DNA of 46,409 bases from a bacterium (GCA_021784555.1 JAJYHY010000016.1:1-46409), one strand, 5' to 3'; positions 17,445 through 26,546 are shown, numbered from the stretch's first letter. The notes: generated by a model from the sequence alone, not told the origin. Made by a program: numbers and translations.

Positions 17445-19721
17445 GCTCTCGCCGTTTACGGACGCGGTCACGGCCCCATTTTGAAGAATAAAATCGAACG
17501 TGTTGGTCCCTTGTTTCAATAGCGCAGGCCGGTAGATCTGCCGCTTGGTCCAACCCCGGGCGAAACACACCACGTCGCCCTCGGCCCGGTTCTGCTTCAT
17601 CCGAAAGGCGTCCCAATTGTAACTGTCCAGGTCCGGTGTGCCCATGATAAGGCCTCCCTCGAAACTTGTGCTGGAGGAGTGGACCACTTCAAACTGCCCT
17701 TTCACCTCAAAATTTGGCCCAACGCGCACCCTGGAGTAGAGGAAATGCCCGGCCGGGCCGCAACGGACCTGCAGCGCGCCGTCCGGCAGGCGGCGCGCAT
17801 GCCCGCGCAAGAAGACCCAGTTCGGGTGGTCATCCCGCGCCGGCAGGAAATCCACCCATTGGCCCTGCTGCAGCCGCTGCTCCAGTTCCACGGACGCGAG
17901 GCGGTGCGCGATGAAACGCGTGGTACGTTCGTCGGCGACACCCGAGGATTTCAACGCCCGATACGCTTCCAAAGCCCCAGGAACGTCACGGTTGAGGTAT
18001 TTGGTCTCGGCCTCCGCGATTCCCTTGGCCGATGGGCCAGTGCGCGCTGCGACTTCCAAGGGCATCAGGGAGAGGTCTTCTCCCCAGCCGGCCAGGTTTT
18101 GAGCCTGCGGTTTCCAACTCAGCGCCTCTAATTGGGAGCGAGCGGTGCGGTAGTGCCCGGCCAAATAGGCGACCACCGCGTAGGCGCTGCGCCAGCCGCG
18201 CCGGTAGGCGGCCGGCCCTTTGGCGATATAGCCTTGGTACATCTTCTCGAAGGTCGGCCAAATGTCGGCGTGGCCGTAGATGTGATGACCGAGCGGCAAG
18301 TCCAATTCCGATTCCACGGCCGAGACGGACTGGAAGAAAACATAAGGAACTTGAGTGTCAAATCGGCCGGAATTAACCGCGGTCTTGCCAAGCGCGAGCA
18401 TCGCCGCATGGCTGCCATACCATCGAGGACGCAGCCCCCACTGGAATTCAGACCAGGCCCGCGGGTAATCGACCTGGCCGGCCAGGGCGCGGTCGAACCA
18501 GGTGCGCATCTCGCCGAGGTTCGAGTCGCCAAGAGACACCTCCATCATGAGTTCGGGGGCGAGCGGCCAGTCCGGATGAAGGGCCCAGGCGGCGCTCAGA
18601 GCGGTTCGTGCCTGAGCCAAGTCCAGGCCGAACAGCTTCCAACCCGTAGCCGTGACGCTATCGGCATAACCGTTGCCGCGCGCCTTCCAGGCGTCGTTGA
18701 TTTCCTTTTGGCCCTCCAGCGCCAGGGCGAGCCATTTGTAGTCTGGCCCGGCCTGGCGGGTGATTTTGCAAATCTCCTCCGCGTGCCGGCCAAAGAAACG
18801 GGAGGCCCATTGATGGACGAAAAACTCGCCCAGATGCGGTTGATCCTGCGTAGTGAAGCTGCCGTCGGCAAGGCACTGCCGGTAGAGGTCCAGGGCCGAA
18901 TCGTACAAGGCCGTCGCGCGAGCCGGTTCATCTTCCAGGTCGCCGGCCAAGACCAAGGTGGCGTAAAGCCTGGGATAGGCGCGGTCCTTCGAGCCGGGAA
19001 AAGCCTTCAATGCCCGCTCCAGGCGCACGGTGGTCTCATGCAGTTCAATACAGTTGAGAGCCGTGACCGTTAGCGCCAGGGGATCAGTGCAGTTGCTGTC
19101 CGCCGCCAGGCGGTTGCCCTCGGCTTCCAACCAGGAGGAATTGGTGGCAGTCGGCCCGCCGAAATTCGTGTCAATCCAAGCTCGAATGAATTGCCGCACG
19201 GTGGCATCGGTGGTGGGGTTGCGCGCGCCGCAGCGCTCGTAGCCTTCCAGCCATTGGCGCGTGACGAATTCCCGGTCGCGCTTGCGAACATCCGCCACGG
19301 TTAGCGTATGGCTGGTCCAGGTGATGGGCTTGCTCGCCACCGCCAATGCCCGCCCCGTCTCCTCGCTCTCCATGCCTCGATAGCGGGCCTGATTGAAGGC
19401 GGACGCAAAGCCCCGGCGGAACGACTTGTTGGCCACAAGCCCAAACCCGATCACCAGCGCCATGAAAAGAATCGCTCCCACCGGAATCAAAACCCACAAC
19501 AATCTCAGGCCGCGTCCGCGGCGGACAACGGAGGAGGGCAGGGGAGGCGGCGTTACGCGATAGCCTTGTTCCAGGACCAAGTCCAGCGGCTGCCAGTCGT
19601 CCTTGCCTTCCGCCTGGACGTATTCGTTGCCGTCCAATTCTCCAGCCTGGCGGCGGCGGCGTAATTCTTCCAAAGAAAAGGTCCCCAAGTCTGCTCCCTG
19701 GCGGCGCAATCGATAATTCAT
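17310..19721 (-). CDS. GYF_2 / DUF4034-like protein with C-terminal concanavalin-like domain
   Basis: The 803-residue protein starts at the ATG at 19721, where a GYF_2 (DUF4339) domain begins (MNYRLRRQGADLGTFSLEEL, then LDGNEYVQAEGKDDWQPLDL). The frame stays open for 111 codons upstream, but these cover an inverted repeat and look noncoding. A Pro-rich linker and one membrane helix follow (LLWVLIPVGAILFMALVIGF, near 73-95). A large helical middle part contains WFDRALAGQVDYPRAWSEFQ and LRPRWYGSHAAMLALGK, resembling DUF4034. The end has the form of a LamG/DUF1080-like beta sandwich (GPAGHFLYSRVRVGP, FEGGLIMGTPDLDSYNWDAF). It is probably membrane-anchored with a large extracytoplasmic part. The function is not known. 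It converges on, and overlaps, the RDD gene by 135 bases. Confidence 0.7.
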   Translation of the reverse strand: MNYRLRRQGADLGTFSLEELRRRRQAGELDGNEYVQAEGKDDWQPLDLVLEQGYRVTPPPLPSSVVRRGRGLRLLWVLIPVGAILFMALVIGFGLVANKSFRRGFASAFNQARYRGMESEETGRALAVASKPITWTSHTLTVADVRKRDREFVTRQWLEGYERCGARNPTTDATVRQFIRAWIDTNFGGPTATNSSWLEAEGNRLAADSNCTDPLALTVTALNCIELHETTVRLERALKAFPGSKDRAYPRLYATLVLAGDLEDEPARATALYDSALDLYRQCLADGSFTTQDQPHLGEFFVHQWASRFFGRHAEEICKITRQAGPDYKWLALALEGQKEINDAWKARGNGYADSVTATGWKLFGLDLAQARTALSAAWALHPDWPLAPELMMEVSLGDSNLGEMRTWFDRALAGQVDYPRAWSEFQWGLRPRWYGSHAAMLALGKTAVNSGRFDTQVPYVFFQSVSAVESELDLPLGHHIYGHADIWPTFEKMYQGYIAKGPAAYRRGWRSAYAVVAYLAGHYRTARSQLEALSWKPQAQNLAGWGEDLSLMPLEVAARTGPSAKGIAEAETKYLNRDVPGALEAYRALKSSGVADERTTRFIAHRLASVELEQRLQQGQWVDFLPARDDHPNWVFLRGHARRLPDGALQVRCGPAGHFLYSRVRVGPNFEVKGQFEVVHSSSTSFEGGLIMGTPDLDSYNWDAFRMKQNRAEGDVVCFARGWTKRQIYRPALLKQGTNTFDFILQNGAVTASVNGESLFQQAAPPSKIYTPASAFYLGLGAFNDSNNTVIRYRNVRVRSLD

Positions 19722-19817
19722 CACAGGCTCGCATTCAATCCGAACGGACGCGCCGCTGCAAGCAAATCCGGCATTTCCGGTGCATTGGAATCCGGTTGCC
19801 GTGGCGGCGTTGTCTCC

Positions 19818-19971
19818 AAACCCAATGCCACTAACTTTTGAACCGGCCATCAGCCGAGCAAACTGCGCGCATGTCCCTGTGCCGGAGGCACTTCCGAGAA
19901 TACTCTCAAGCGTCCCTCCGGGACAAAGAGAACGCCGGTTGGAGCCGGGAAATGTTAGTGGCATTGGGTTT
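19818..19971. repeat. 154-bp element with perfect 18-bp terminal inverted repeats
   Basis: AAACCCAATGCCACTAAC at 19818-19835 is repeated exactly, in inverted orientation, at 19954-19971, enclosing 118 bases. Inside the arms a second, imperfect pairing (GAACCGGC against GCCGGTTGGAGC) extends the symmetry. The interior has no convincing gene. Size and symmetry resemble a miniature inverted-repeat element or a long hairpin. No target-site duplication could be assigned with confidence. Confidence 0.65.
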
Positions 19972-20420
19972 CCAAACGGTTTCCAAACCTGCGCTACGGT
20001 GGTGCCAAGATGCGCCAACCCGACACCACCGCTGACCCGGGCCATGCCTGCCACCTTTTCTCGTTTTCTGTGCCCAATTCAATAATCTTGGGTTGACAAT
20101 CTCCATCGTTTCCGTCAGCCTTGCTGCATGAAGAAGGTCACCGCGACCTGTTTCATTGTTTCACGGAGGACTTCGAGCCAAACCTTGAACACGGCGCTGG
20201 AGCCAATGGCGTTTTCGCCTTTCTGTTTGGGCTTCGGTCGCAGGTTGGCGGACGGTTTCTGTCGCCGTGGCTCAGCTTTTGGTCGTCGTCGTTCGGCGGA
20301 AAGGCCTTGCGTCGCGCAACATGTAGATGAACGTGTATTTGAAGCCCTGCTTGAACTGCGCCAGATAGATATCTAGTATGACGAAAGAGTTGACTGCTAT
20401 GGGGTGGGCGAAGGAGTCTG
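19972..20420. other. Intergenic stretch without a supported gene
   Basis: This stretch holds a TTGACA at 20094 and an 82-codon plus-strand frame from an ATG at 20128, but no matching -10 or ribosome site. The predicted peptide is Ser/Arg/Cys-rich with no recognisable domain. The reverse strand gives an equally open frame, as expected for a noncoding GC-rich repeat. It could be part of a dispersed repeat with the element just upstream. Confidence 0.4.
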
Positions 20421-23400
20421 TTAGGGCGTCTTAACCGCGCGATAAAACTCGGGGGCGCCGGTCAGGGGGACTTGAATCTGGCTTTGGCCATCCGAACCGG
20501 GCACATCCGTCCAATCCTGCGCCTTCAGATCGGTTGCCATCTGCAGGTGGACTCCCGTGCCGCCGTTCCAATGCAAGGTCAGCGTCGTCGCGGTCGCGGC
20601 GCCGATCTTGAGGATGATTCCCACATACTGGGCGGCAATGGTCTGATCGTTTTGCAGTGAAAGAGTGATGGTCGGGTTGGTGTTCGGCCCGCCCGGAAGG
20701 TCGTTTCCGAATTCGTCGGTCCATTTATTGAAGCTCCAAAGGCCATATTGCGCCGGAGCGGTCAGTTGCAGCGGGCCGGGGCCTTGCTGATAGATCCTCA
20801 GGAACGCGCCCTGGGCATCCTGGCGGCCATTGACATCCGCCATTCCCAACTGGAAATAGGGCAGGAAAGCGGCGTTGGTCACCTGGAGGCCGCCCTGGGC
20901 GTCAGGGGTTGCCGTCGTCACCTTGACGTTTAGATCCCGAAGGCCCGAATTCTGAGCACGCGGGGTGAAGTCATAAACCAACTCGAGCCGCAGCGACTTG
21001 ATGTTGATGGGGTTGCCGTTGCTGTCGAAGTAAGAGCGGGAGATGTTCAGATCCGCCCATGCCGAGGGCCGGGAATAGAGGAGCATGTCGGAGGTGGCAG
21101 GGCCGGAAAGCAGTGACCGCAAGAGGGAATCGCTGGCGCTGCTGGGTTGGATGGGGTCGATCTGGTCGTCAACCGGGTCGTATCGTCCGCCCCAGACGAT
21201 GGGGTTCTGCGTCTGGGAGTTGTAATGGCGGAAGAGATAGAGCTTGCCGTCTGATTTGAGCTTCGAGATTCCGGAATGCTCGATGGAGATATCGATGTAA
21301 GCGGTGCTGCCGTAATCTCCGCCAACCGGTTCGGTGGTGATGGAGGAGATGCTCAGATCCACGATGCGAACGTTCTCTTCGTCCGGAGAAAAGAAGCCTT
21401 GGTTCATGAGGTTTAAAGTGACCGTTCCGCCCTGGTTGAGTGCGGCGATATCGGCGTCGCTCAAGGAGAAGCGGACCGGCACGGAGAGTTCGGGCCGGTT
21501 GGCATTGTATTGGTCGTAAATGGATTCCGCCAAGGTCGAGAGTTGGTACTCATAGACACCTTTGAGCGAATTGAATTGCTCCGGGGTGATCTGTTGATCG
21601 GTATTTGTATTGAGGCTGGCGATGGCTTCAAATTTCTGGAGCAGGCCCGTCAAGTCGAGCGGTTGGGTATAGGGCTGGAGCAGGCGGTATTCGTAAGCCT
21701 TGGCCATGTAGTAGTGGTATTTAATCAGGCGATCATAAGCGCGCTGCTCCATGTCATTCAGGTATTCCGTCGCCCGGGGGTCGAGGACGACCGCTCCGGG
21801 CGCAATCTGGCGGTTGAGCGCGTCGATGGCCAGGATGTCGCGTTTGATGGTGTTCGAGAGCATCGCGACGTTTTGCATGGTCGTGACCAGGTCATTGGCA
21901 AATTGCTCGTTTTCCTGCATCAGCGACTTCACCTCGTTGACAAGCTCCTGGTATTCGGGCGATTCACTCTCGAGCTTTTCGAGTTGGGCCATCATTTCGG
22001 GGCTGGGCGCCTTCTGTTTTTGAAGGAAGTTTTGAATGTCTCCAACTCCGGTGGCCAGGCCCGTAGCAGCCGTCTGGAGACCGGCGAGATAGGTCGTGCC
22101 CTTGGCTTCCACTTGCGAGGGATCGACATTATCCTTGGCCTGCTGCTCGTCACTCGCCGAGGATTCAAAGCCGGAACCAAGATAGGTCGAGGCGATGCTC
22201 GGCGCCGCCTCGATAGTAGCCCAGGGATTGTTCGGATCGAAGTCGCTCGCAACGCGCAGGCCCTGGCCGACCGCGCCTAACGCGGGCTGCTCGACGGGGA
22301 TCATCTGGCACATCATCGCGGAAAGCTTCAAGCCCAGCCGAAGCCCCGTGACCCAGGAAGGGTCGCCGGTCTTCTGCGAGAGCTCGGTTTCCTTCTCTTC
22401 GAGCTTAAATTGAACGGTTTGGATGTCGTGCTGCAGGGTGATGGCCTTGTTGTGGATTACCGGGATTTGGGCCACGGCGTCATCGTAATTGGATTGGGCC
22501 TGAGTCAGTTCCGCTCGAAGTTGGTCCCGTGCGGAGGAGAGGGCATCGACCCTCTGCTGCTCCGTCTGCGCCTTGTTCTTGATCCAATAGGAGAGGTAAA
22601 GCATGTTCATCGCGCGGTCGATCTCGTTCTGGTAGATCGTGGTGTTGACCTCGAAACTGAGCATGGGGACCCAGCCGGCGGGATTGCCATAGTAGTCCAG
22701 GCCCTCGGCCAGGCGTTGGAGAAGAATCTTGGCTTCGTCATCGATCTGTTCCAGTTCGAACTGGCTGGTTGCATCCAGGTTGAGCCATTGCGGGCTGGCC
22801 TTCAACTCGGCCAGGATGGAGACGTAGTTTGTCAGCCGGGATTGGGCGTCATCGAGCTGGTTGCCGAGGTATTCGTCCTTGGCATGGTCGAGCGCTTTGC
22901 GGAGCGCAAGGGGATTGACCCACGCGAGCGGGGAATTGGTCACGGCGTAACCGCCGTCGGCCCCGGCCACCGTGTTGGCCTTGGCAACGGCGGCATCCGA
23001 ACCCGCCTTGCTGGTGTGGGACGAGACGGAGTCCTTCATGCTCAATGGAAACTGATAATAGAAATTAACTTTCTTCGCCACCTGGGGTTGACCGGGAGCG
23101 CCGCCCGCGTAATGGTCGTAGGGGTAACTGGTTGGATACGTGGGCGAGGCGCTGGCCCCCCCGGCGTTGGTATAGTATCCCGCCACGTCGATGCTCGATG
23201 CCAACGTTCCCCCAGCGCCTCCCTCGCCCGGTTTGCCGGAGGGCTTGGCATTGGTGCCGTCTCCCGGCCATGCGTCCGTGCCCCCCTTGGAAACCGTCGC
23301 GCCGGCAATTGTGTAGTACCAGTAAACAATGGCCGAGCCGGAGGGCGCCGTATAGGTGTCGCAAATGCCCGAATCGCAGAACCTAAAGCTGGACCAGGTG

Positions 23401-24359
23401 GTCGAAATGCTCGAACCATCCACGCCGTGTTCGCCCGGCCCGCCCGGTTGACCGCGCCCGCCGGTCAAGTCAAATCTAACTTCCCGACTATTCGTGTTGT
23501 CGGTGGTCAGCTTCCCGATATTCAGGGTTATGTTGCCCGCCGGAAGTCCATCCTCCCCTGGCAATCCCCCACCGCCGTTGACCCCGGCGGATTGGGTCAT
23601 TTCCTCGGGGGTCGTCTTAATCACGCCGTTGCTTTCAAACCGCAATTCTTGGGCCCACAACGTCACGTCGGTTTCTTTGAGACGCAGGGGGGCGCCAATG
23701 ATAATCTTCTGCGCGATAACCTCCATTGATTGGAGGTCGCGACGGTCCCCGTTGAAGTAAGCTTCATATAGTCCATTGCTGTTTCCGGGTTCGATGGTCA
23801 CCGTCTCGCCGACGATTTGGACGTTATGGAGCTCTTGAGATTCGTAGTTGAGGGACTCGGCCAAGGGTGTTTGCTGGTCAACGACGTTAATCCCGTAAGT
23901 CCCGATGGCCACCGGTTGGGTGTTCTTGTCCGTTCCAAAAACAGTGGCCTCGGGGGGAAGCACGGGGCGCGGGGTGAGCACGAAATCCTGCGAATCGCCT
24001 TGGCCGTTGGCCGTGGCTGACAAATGGACCGTGAATGGGGTCTTGTCGGCTGGGGCCGGAGCAAAGCTGAAGGCCCAATTCCCTCCATTGGTGGCCACCA
24101 AGGTCAAGGCGCCCTTCGGCTGCGGGCTGGCCGTCATGGTGAAGGTGGCATCGGTCTGGTTACTCCAGTTGACGAGGAAACTGCGAGGGGAGTCCACCCA
24201 TACGGTCTGGTTTGGAATCGTACCCAGCGAATAGACAGGCAAAGCCGCGGCATGGCCGATTGCCGGGCCCCAATCGAGAAGGGCCAGGAGGAGGAAAAGC
24301 CCGTTTGAGGCTGATAATCTGAGCGATCTAGTTGGAGAATGCGGTCTGGTGTTTTTCAC
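20421..24359 (-). CDS. Giant exported protein with Ig-like, glycine-rich and coiled-coil regions
   Basis: This 1312-residue protein is not a family I recognise. A signal peptide occupies about residues 1-38 (basic start, SNGLFLLLALLDWGPAIGHA, Ala-rich cleavage site). Residues 45-130 resemble an Ig/cadherin-like repeat (WSNQTDATFTMTASPQ, FSFAPAPADKTPF). Residues 265-400 are glycine-rich with collagen-like tracts (GGGGLPGEDGLPAGN, GGRGQPGGPGEHGVDG) and a Cys pair. A long helical section runs from about 480 to 1000, with heptad-like coiled coil near 620-680 (AELTQAQSNYDDAVAQIPV, VQFKLEEKETELSQK). The end has beta-rich domains, and its last 50 residues (LTLHWNGGTGVHLQMATDL, FYRAVKTP) match the C-terminal domain common on verrucomicrobial exported proteins. 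It is presumably secreted or on the cell surface, and monocistronic. Confidence 0.7.
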   Translation of the reverse strand: MKNTRPHSPTRSLRLSASNGLFLLLALLDWGPAIGHAAALPVYSLGTIPNQTVWVDSPRSFLVNWSNQTDATFTMTASPQPKGALTLVATNGGNWAFSFAPAPADKTPFTVHLSATANGQGDSQDFVLTPRPVLPPEATVFGTDKNTQPVAIGTYGINVVDQQTPLAESLNYESQELHNVQIVGETVTIEPGNSNGLYEAYFNGDRRDLQSMEVIAQKIIIGAPLRLKETDVTLWAQELRFESNGVIKTTPEEMTQSAGVNGGGGLPGEDGLPAGNITLNIGKLTTDNTNSREVRFDLTGGRGQPGGPGEHGVDGSSISTTWSSFRFCDSGICDTYTAPSGSAIVYWYYTIAGATVSKGGTDAWPGDGTNAKPSGKPGEGGAGGTLASSIDVAGYYTNAGGASASPTYPTSYPYDHYAGGAPGQPQVAKKVNFYYQFPLSMKDSVSSHTSKAGSDAAVAKANTVAGADGGYAVTNSPLAWVNPLALRKALDHAKDEYLGNQLDDAQSRLTNYVSILAELKASPQWLNLDATSQFELEQIDDEAKILLQRLAEGLDYYGNPAGWVPMLSFEVNTTIYQNEIDRAMNMLYLSYWIKNKAQTEQQRVDALSSARDQLRAELTQAQSNYDDAVAQIPVIHNKAITLQHDIQTVQFKLEEKETELSQKTGDPSWVTGLRLGLKLSAMMCQMIPVEQPALGAVGQGLRVASDFDPNNPWATIEAAPSIASTYLGSGFESSASDEQQAKDNVDPSQVEAKGTTYLAGLQTAATGLATGVGDIQNFLQKQKAPSPEMMAQLEKLESESPEYQELVNEVKSLMQENEQFANDLVTTMQNVAMLSNTIKRDILAIDALNRQIAPGAVVLDPRATEYLNDMEQRAYDRLIKYHYYMAKAYEYRLLQPYTQPLDLTGLLQKFEAIASLNTNTDQQITPEQFNSLKGVYEYQLSTLAESIYDQYNANRPELSVPVRFSLSDADIAALNQGGTVTLNLMNQGFFSPDEENVRIVDLSISSITTEPVGGDYGSTAYIDISIEHSGISKLKSDGKLYLFRHYNSQTQNPIVWGGRYDPVDDQIDPIQPSSASDSLLRSLLSGPATSDMLLYSRPSAWADLNISRSYFDSNGNPINIKSLRLELVYDFTPRAQNSGLRDLNVKVTTATPDAQGGLQVTNAAFLPYFQLGMADVNGRQDAQGAFLRIYQQGPGPLQLTAPAQYGLWSFNKWTDEFGNDLPGGPNTNPTITLSLQNDQTIAAQYVGIILKIGAATATTLTLHWNGGTGVHLQMATDLKAQDWTDVPGSDGQSQIQVPLTGAPEFYRAVKTP

Positions 24360-24561
24360 CCGCCACCTTCATCCACCTCACCCGATCTTGCAAGGCATTA
24401 TCATAGAGCACCAGGCCAATGAGGGGCAGGATCAAGAGCGCAGGCCTTTGGTGAATCGCATCCCGCTCTTTTTGCGAGATCACGCGGAAATGTTTACCTG
24501 AGGGGGCCTTGGGCAGGTGCCAACCCATTCGCGCCACCAGGCCTTCTGCTTCCGCCTGCAC
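24328..24561 (-). pseudogene. Unrecognised 77-codon frame, probable gene fragment
   Basis: A short minus-strand frame opens with GTG and contains a polar start (QAEAEGLVARMGWHLPKAP), a charged middle (FRVISQKERDAIHQRP) and one hydrophobic segment (ALLILPLIGLVLYDNAL). It lies 12 bases beyond the stop of the broken permease and runs 32 bases into the start of the giant exported protein. I do not recognise a family. Its position inside a zone of gene remnants makes a fragment more likely than a functional gene. Confidence 0.3.
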
Positions 24562-24573
24562 CTGAGGCGCGCC

Positions 24574-25057
24574 TTATCCCGGCCGCAACCGGCCCAGAGC
24601 CGGCCTGACTCCCAGTGCGGAGAAGTAATTGCCTGACACGTAATCGGCGGGAAGAGTCGTGATGCTGCCGTCGTTGTTCCGCAGGTTAATCGCGTGATGA
24701 CTTACCGCAGCAAGTTCGGATAGCGTCCGGAGCTCTTTTCGCATCGTTTGGTATTCATCAATGGACACTCCAATCGCCACCTGGGGATCCGTTACTTTGA
24801 CGAAGCGGACGATTTGGCTGTAGTTTTGAACGGGCGGCAGCCGCAGACACACCGCGTCTAAGACGCTGAAAATGGCTGTGTTAGCCCCGATGCCGATGGC
24901 CAGGGACAGCACCGCAAGCGCCGTGAAGCCTGGATACTTCCCAAGCATTCGCAGCCCAAAACCGATGTCTTGCAGAATCGTCTCGCCGAAACTGGCGCCG
25001 CTGGACTGCCGGCAATCCTCCCGGATGCTCTGCCAATTGCCAAAGCGGCGCCCTAAA
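24574..25057 (-). pseudogene. Truncated ADOP/MacB-type ABC transporter permease
   Basis: The conserved part begins with RRFGNWQSIREDCRQSS and continues with TILQDIGFGLRMLGKYPGF and LAVLSLAIGIGANTAIFSV. That is the N-terminal motif and first membrane helix of the FtsX/MacB-like permeases of the acidobacterial duplicated orphan permease type. After LPADYVSGNYFSALGVRPAL the frame stops at LRPG, where intact members continue for another 600 or so residues. The open frame extends upstream without permease similarity and no plausible start codon lies at the expected place. Both ends are therefore missing. It belongs to the debris between the giant exported protein and the ATP synthase operon. Confidence 0.75.
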
Positions 25058-25073
25058 GGAACCGCTCTATTGG

Positions 25074-25280
25074 CTGGTACGCCCCCCGAGGGGCAAGGAT
25101 GGTTTTTGCAGGAATTCACGGACAACTGCCACGGCCTGACCCGGTTTGATGTCCGATGGTCGCCGGAGTTTCCGGCCATCGCTCCCTGCTTCTTTGAACG
25201 CCTGAGCCAGGCCGACGTTGCCATCGCCCATAATGCGCAGTTCGACCTCGGAGCGCTGAAAGCCATTACCGAGCACTTCC
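25074..25280 (+). pseudogene. DnaQ-like 3'-5' exonuclease fragment
   Basis: A plus-strand stretch reads LQEFTDNCHGLTRFDVRW, then SPEFPAIAPCFFERLSQADV and AIAHNAQFDLGALKAITEHF. The HNAQFD block is the Exo II motif of DEDD exonucleases of the DNA polymerase III epsilon type. The preceding GLT and PEF segments are in the expected order. The N-terminal DxE motif (Exo I) and the C-terminal Exo III motif are absent, and the frame continues into unrelated sequence. It is therefore a relic of about 70 codons lying head to head with the permease relic. Confidence 0.6.
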
Positions 25281-25547
25281 GGACCGGGCAACCCGATCCG
25301 ACCGGTTTCGTGGGCGATGGCGGTCTGGAACTCCGCCGATTCGGCCATCGCCTGGGGCGGCCATTTCAGCGTTCCCGTGGGGGTACGGGGGAATGGGCGC
25401 GTGGCGGTGGCATACAGGCTGATTCTTTTTTTGAAAAATCGCTTGAGAAATCTCCAATGTTGATGCAGGCTCTCGCGTCTTCCGGCTACCGGTCGGTTTT
25501 TGAACCGAGAGCACGATGTGTCTCCCGGAACAGCGTTAAAGCTTTTG

Positions 25548-26546
25548 ATGCGATTATTCAGACTTGTAGTTTTGCTGGCGCTGCTGGCGGGAGCGCCTCT
25601 GGCGGGGTTGTGTGCCCAAGGCACGAACACGTCCAGGGCAGTTCAAGGGGAGGAGGAGTTGCCGCAGAGCGCCGTTCCCATTGGCACCCCCAATTCCACG
25701 TTTCCGATTACCAACTCGATGATTGTGACGTGGATTGTCACGGCGGGTTTGATCCTTTTTTCCCAGATTTCGACGCGCAAGATGGAGTTGGTGCCGAGCG
25801 GGGCGCAGAATTTATGGGAGTGGATGGTGGAATCGCTCTACAATTTTCTGGAGGAAATCGTCGGGCATCGGCTGATGAACCGCACATTTTGGCTGTTCGC
25901 GACCATTTTGATCTTTATTACCTTTGCCAACTGGGCCGGGCTGGTCCCTGGCATTGGTTCGATAGGCTGGGGCTACCAGACGGCGCATGGGTTTGTCGTG
26001 GAGCTCCCGATTTTCCGCGGGGCCAACGCCGACCTGAATATGACCCTGGCGATGGCGGTGGTGTTCTTTGCTTGCTGGATCGTCTGGGCTTTGCAGGAGA
26101 TCGGGCCGATAGGTTTTCTGATGCACCTTTTTGCCCCAAAGGGTGAGACGACCGGGTTCCTGAAGGTGCTGATGGTGATTATCTTTTTTGCGATGGGGTT
26201 CCTGGAGATTATCTCGATCCTCTTTCGACCGATCTCATTGAGCTTCCGTCTCTACGGGAATGTTTTCGCTGGAGAGAACATGCTTGATGCGATGTCTCAG
26301 CTTATTCCTGGATTTGGCTGGCTCCTGCCCATCCCGTTTTATTTTCTGGAATTGTTGATGGGCTTGGTGCAGGCCCTGGTTTTCATGTTACTAACCGCGG
26401 TATTCACCATGCTGATATGCGAACATGAGGAGGAGGGGCACGGGGCGGGGGTGCGAGGCGTTGGGGTCAGCCCTGCGCCTTTTTCCGCCGCTTCGGCTTC
26501 CGTGCCCGCGGGAAAAGTGAGGACTGACCACGGCGCGCATCATTGA
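25548..26546 (+). CDS. atpB: F1Fo ATP synthase subunit a
   Basis: Subunit a forms the proton half-channels of the membrane rotor-stator interface. The 332-residue protein starts at the ATG at 25548, with a signal-like first helix (LVVLLALLAGAPLAGLCAQ). It contains FWLFATILIFITFANWAGL, RPISLSFRLYGNVFAGE with the essential arginine (RLYGN), and a final helix LVFMLLTAVFTMLI. The tail after ICEHEEEGHG carries an extra Gly/Val/Pro/Ala-rich stretch of about 28 residues before the His-rich end (DHGAHH); this looks like an insertion. First gene of the operon; atpI is not present upstream. Confidence 0.95.
   Translation: MRLFRLVVLLALLAGAPLAGLCAQGTNTSRAVQGEEELPQSAVPIGTPNSTFPITNSMIVTWIVTAGLILFSQISTRKMELVPSGAQNLWEWMVESLYNFLEEIVGHRLMNRTFWLFATILIFITFANWAGLVPGIGSIGWGYQTAHGFVVELPIFRGANADLNMTLAMAVVFFACWIVWALQEIGPIGFLMHLFAPKGETTGFLKVLMVIIFFAMGFLEIISILFRPISLSFRLYGNVFAGENMLDAMSQLIPGFGWLLPIPFYFLELLMGLVQALVFMLLTAVFTMLICEHEEEGHGAGVRGVGVSPAPFSAASASVPAGKVRTDHGAHH

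Noticed and set aside
20094-20376. TTGACA followed by an 82-codon frame starting at 20128
   Set aside because: No -10 at a proper distance and no ribosome site; the peptide has no domain and the reverse strand is equally open.
22410-23729. 439-codon plus-strand open frame
   Set aside because: Antisense of the giant exported protein; GC-rich third positions open the opposite frame.
25067-25630. 187-codon minus-strand frame with FPRTPTG, like the end of acyl-CoA synthetases
   Set aside because: The match is a single short motif in a debris region; the frame also runs antisense through the atpB start.
24872-26146. 424-codon plus-strand frame spanning debris and atpB
   Set aside because: Only the short exonuclease-like piece in it has family resemblance; the rest runs out of frame through atpB.
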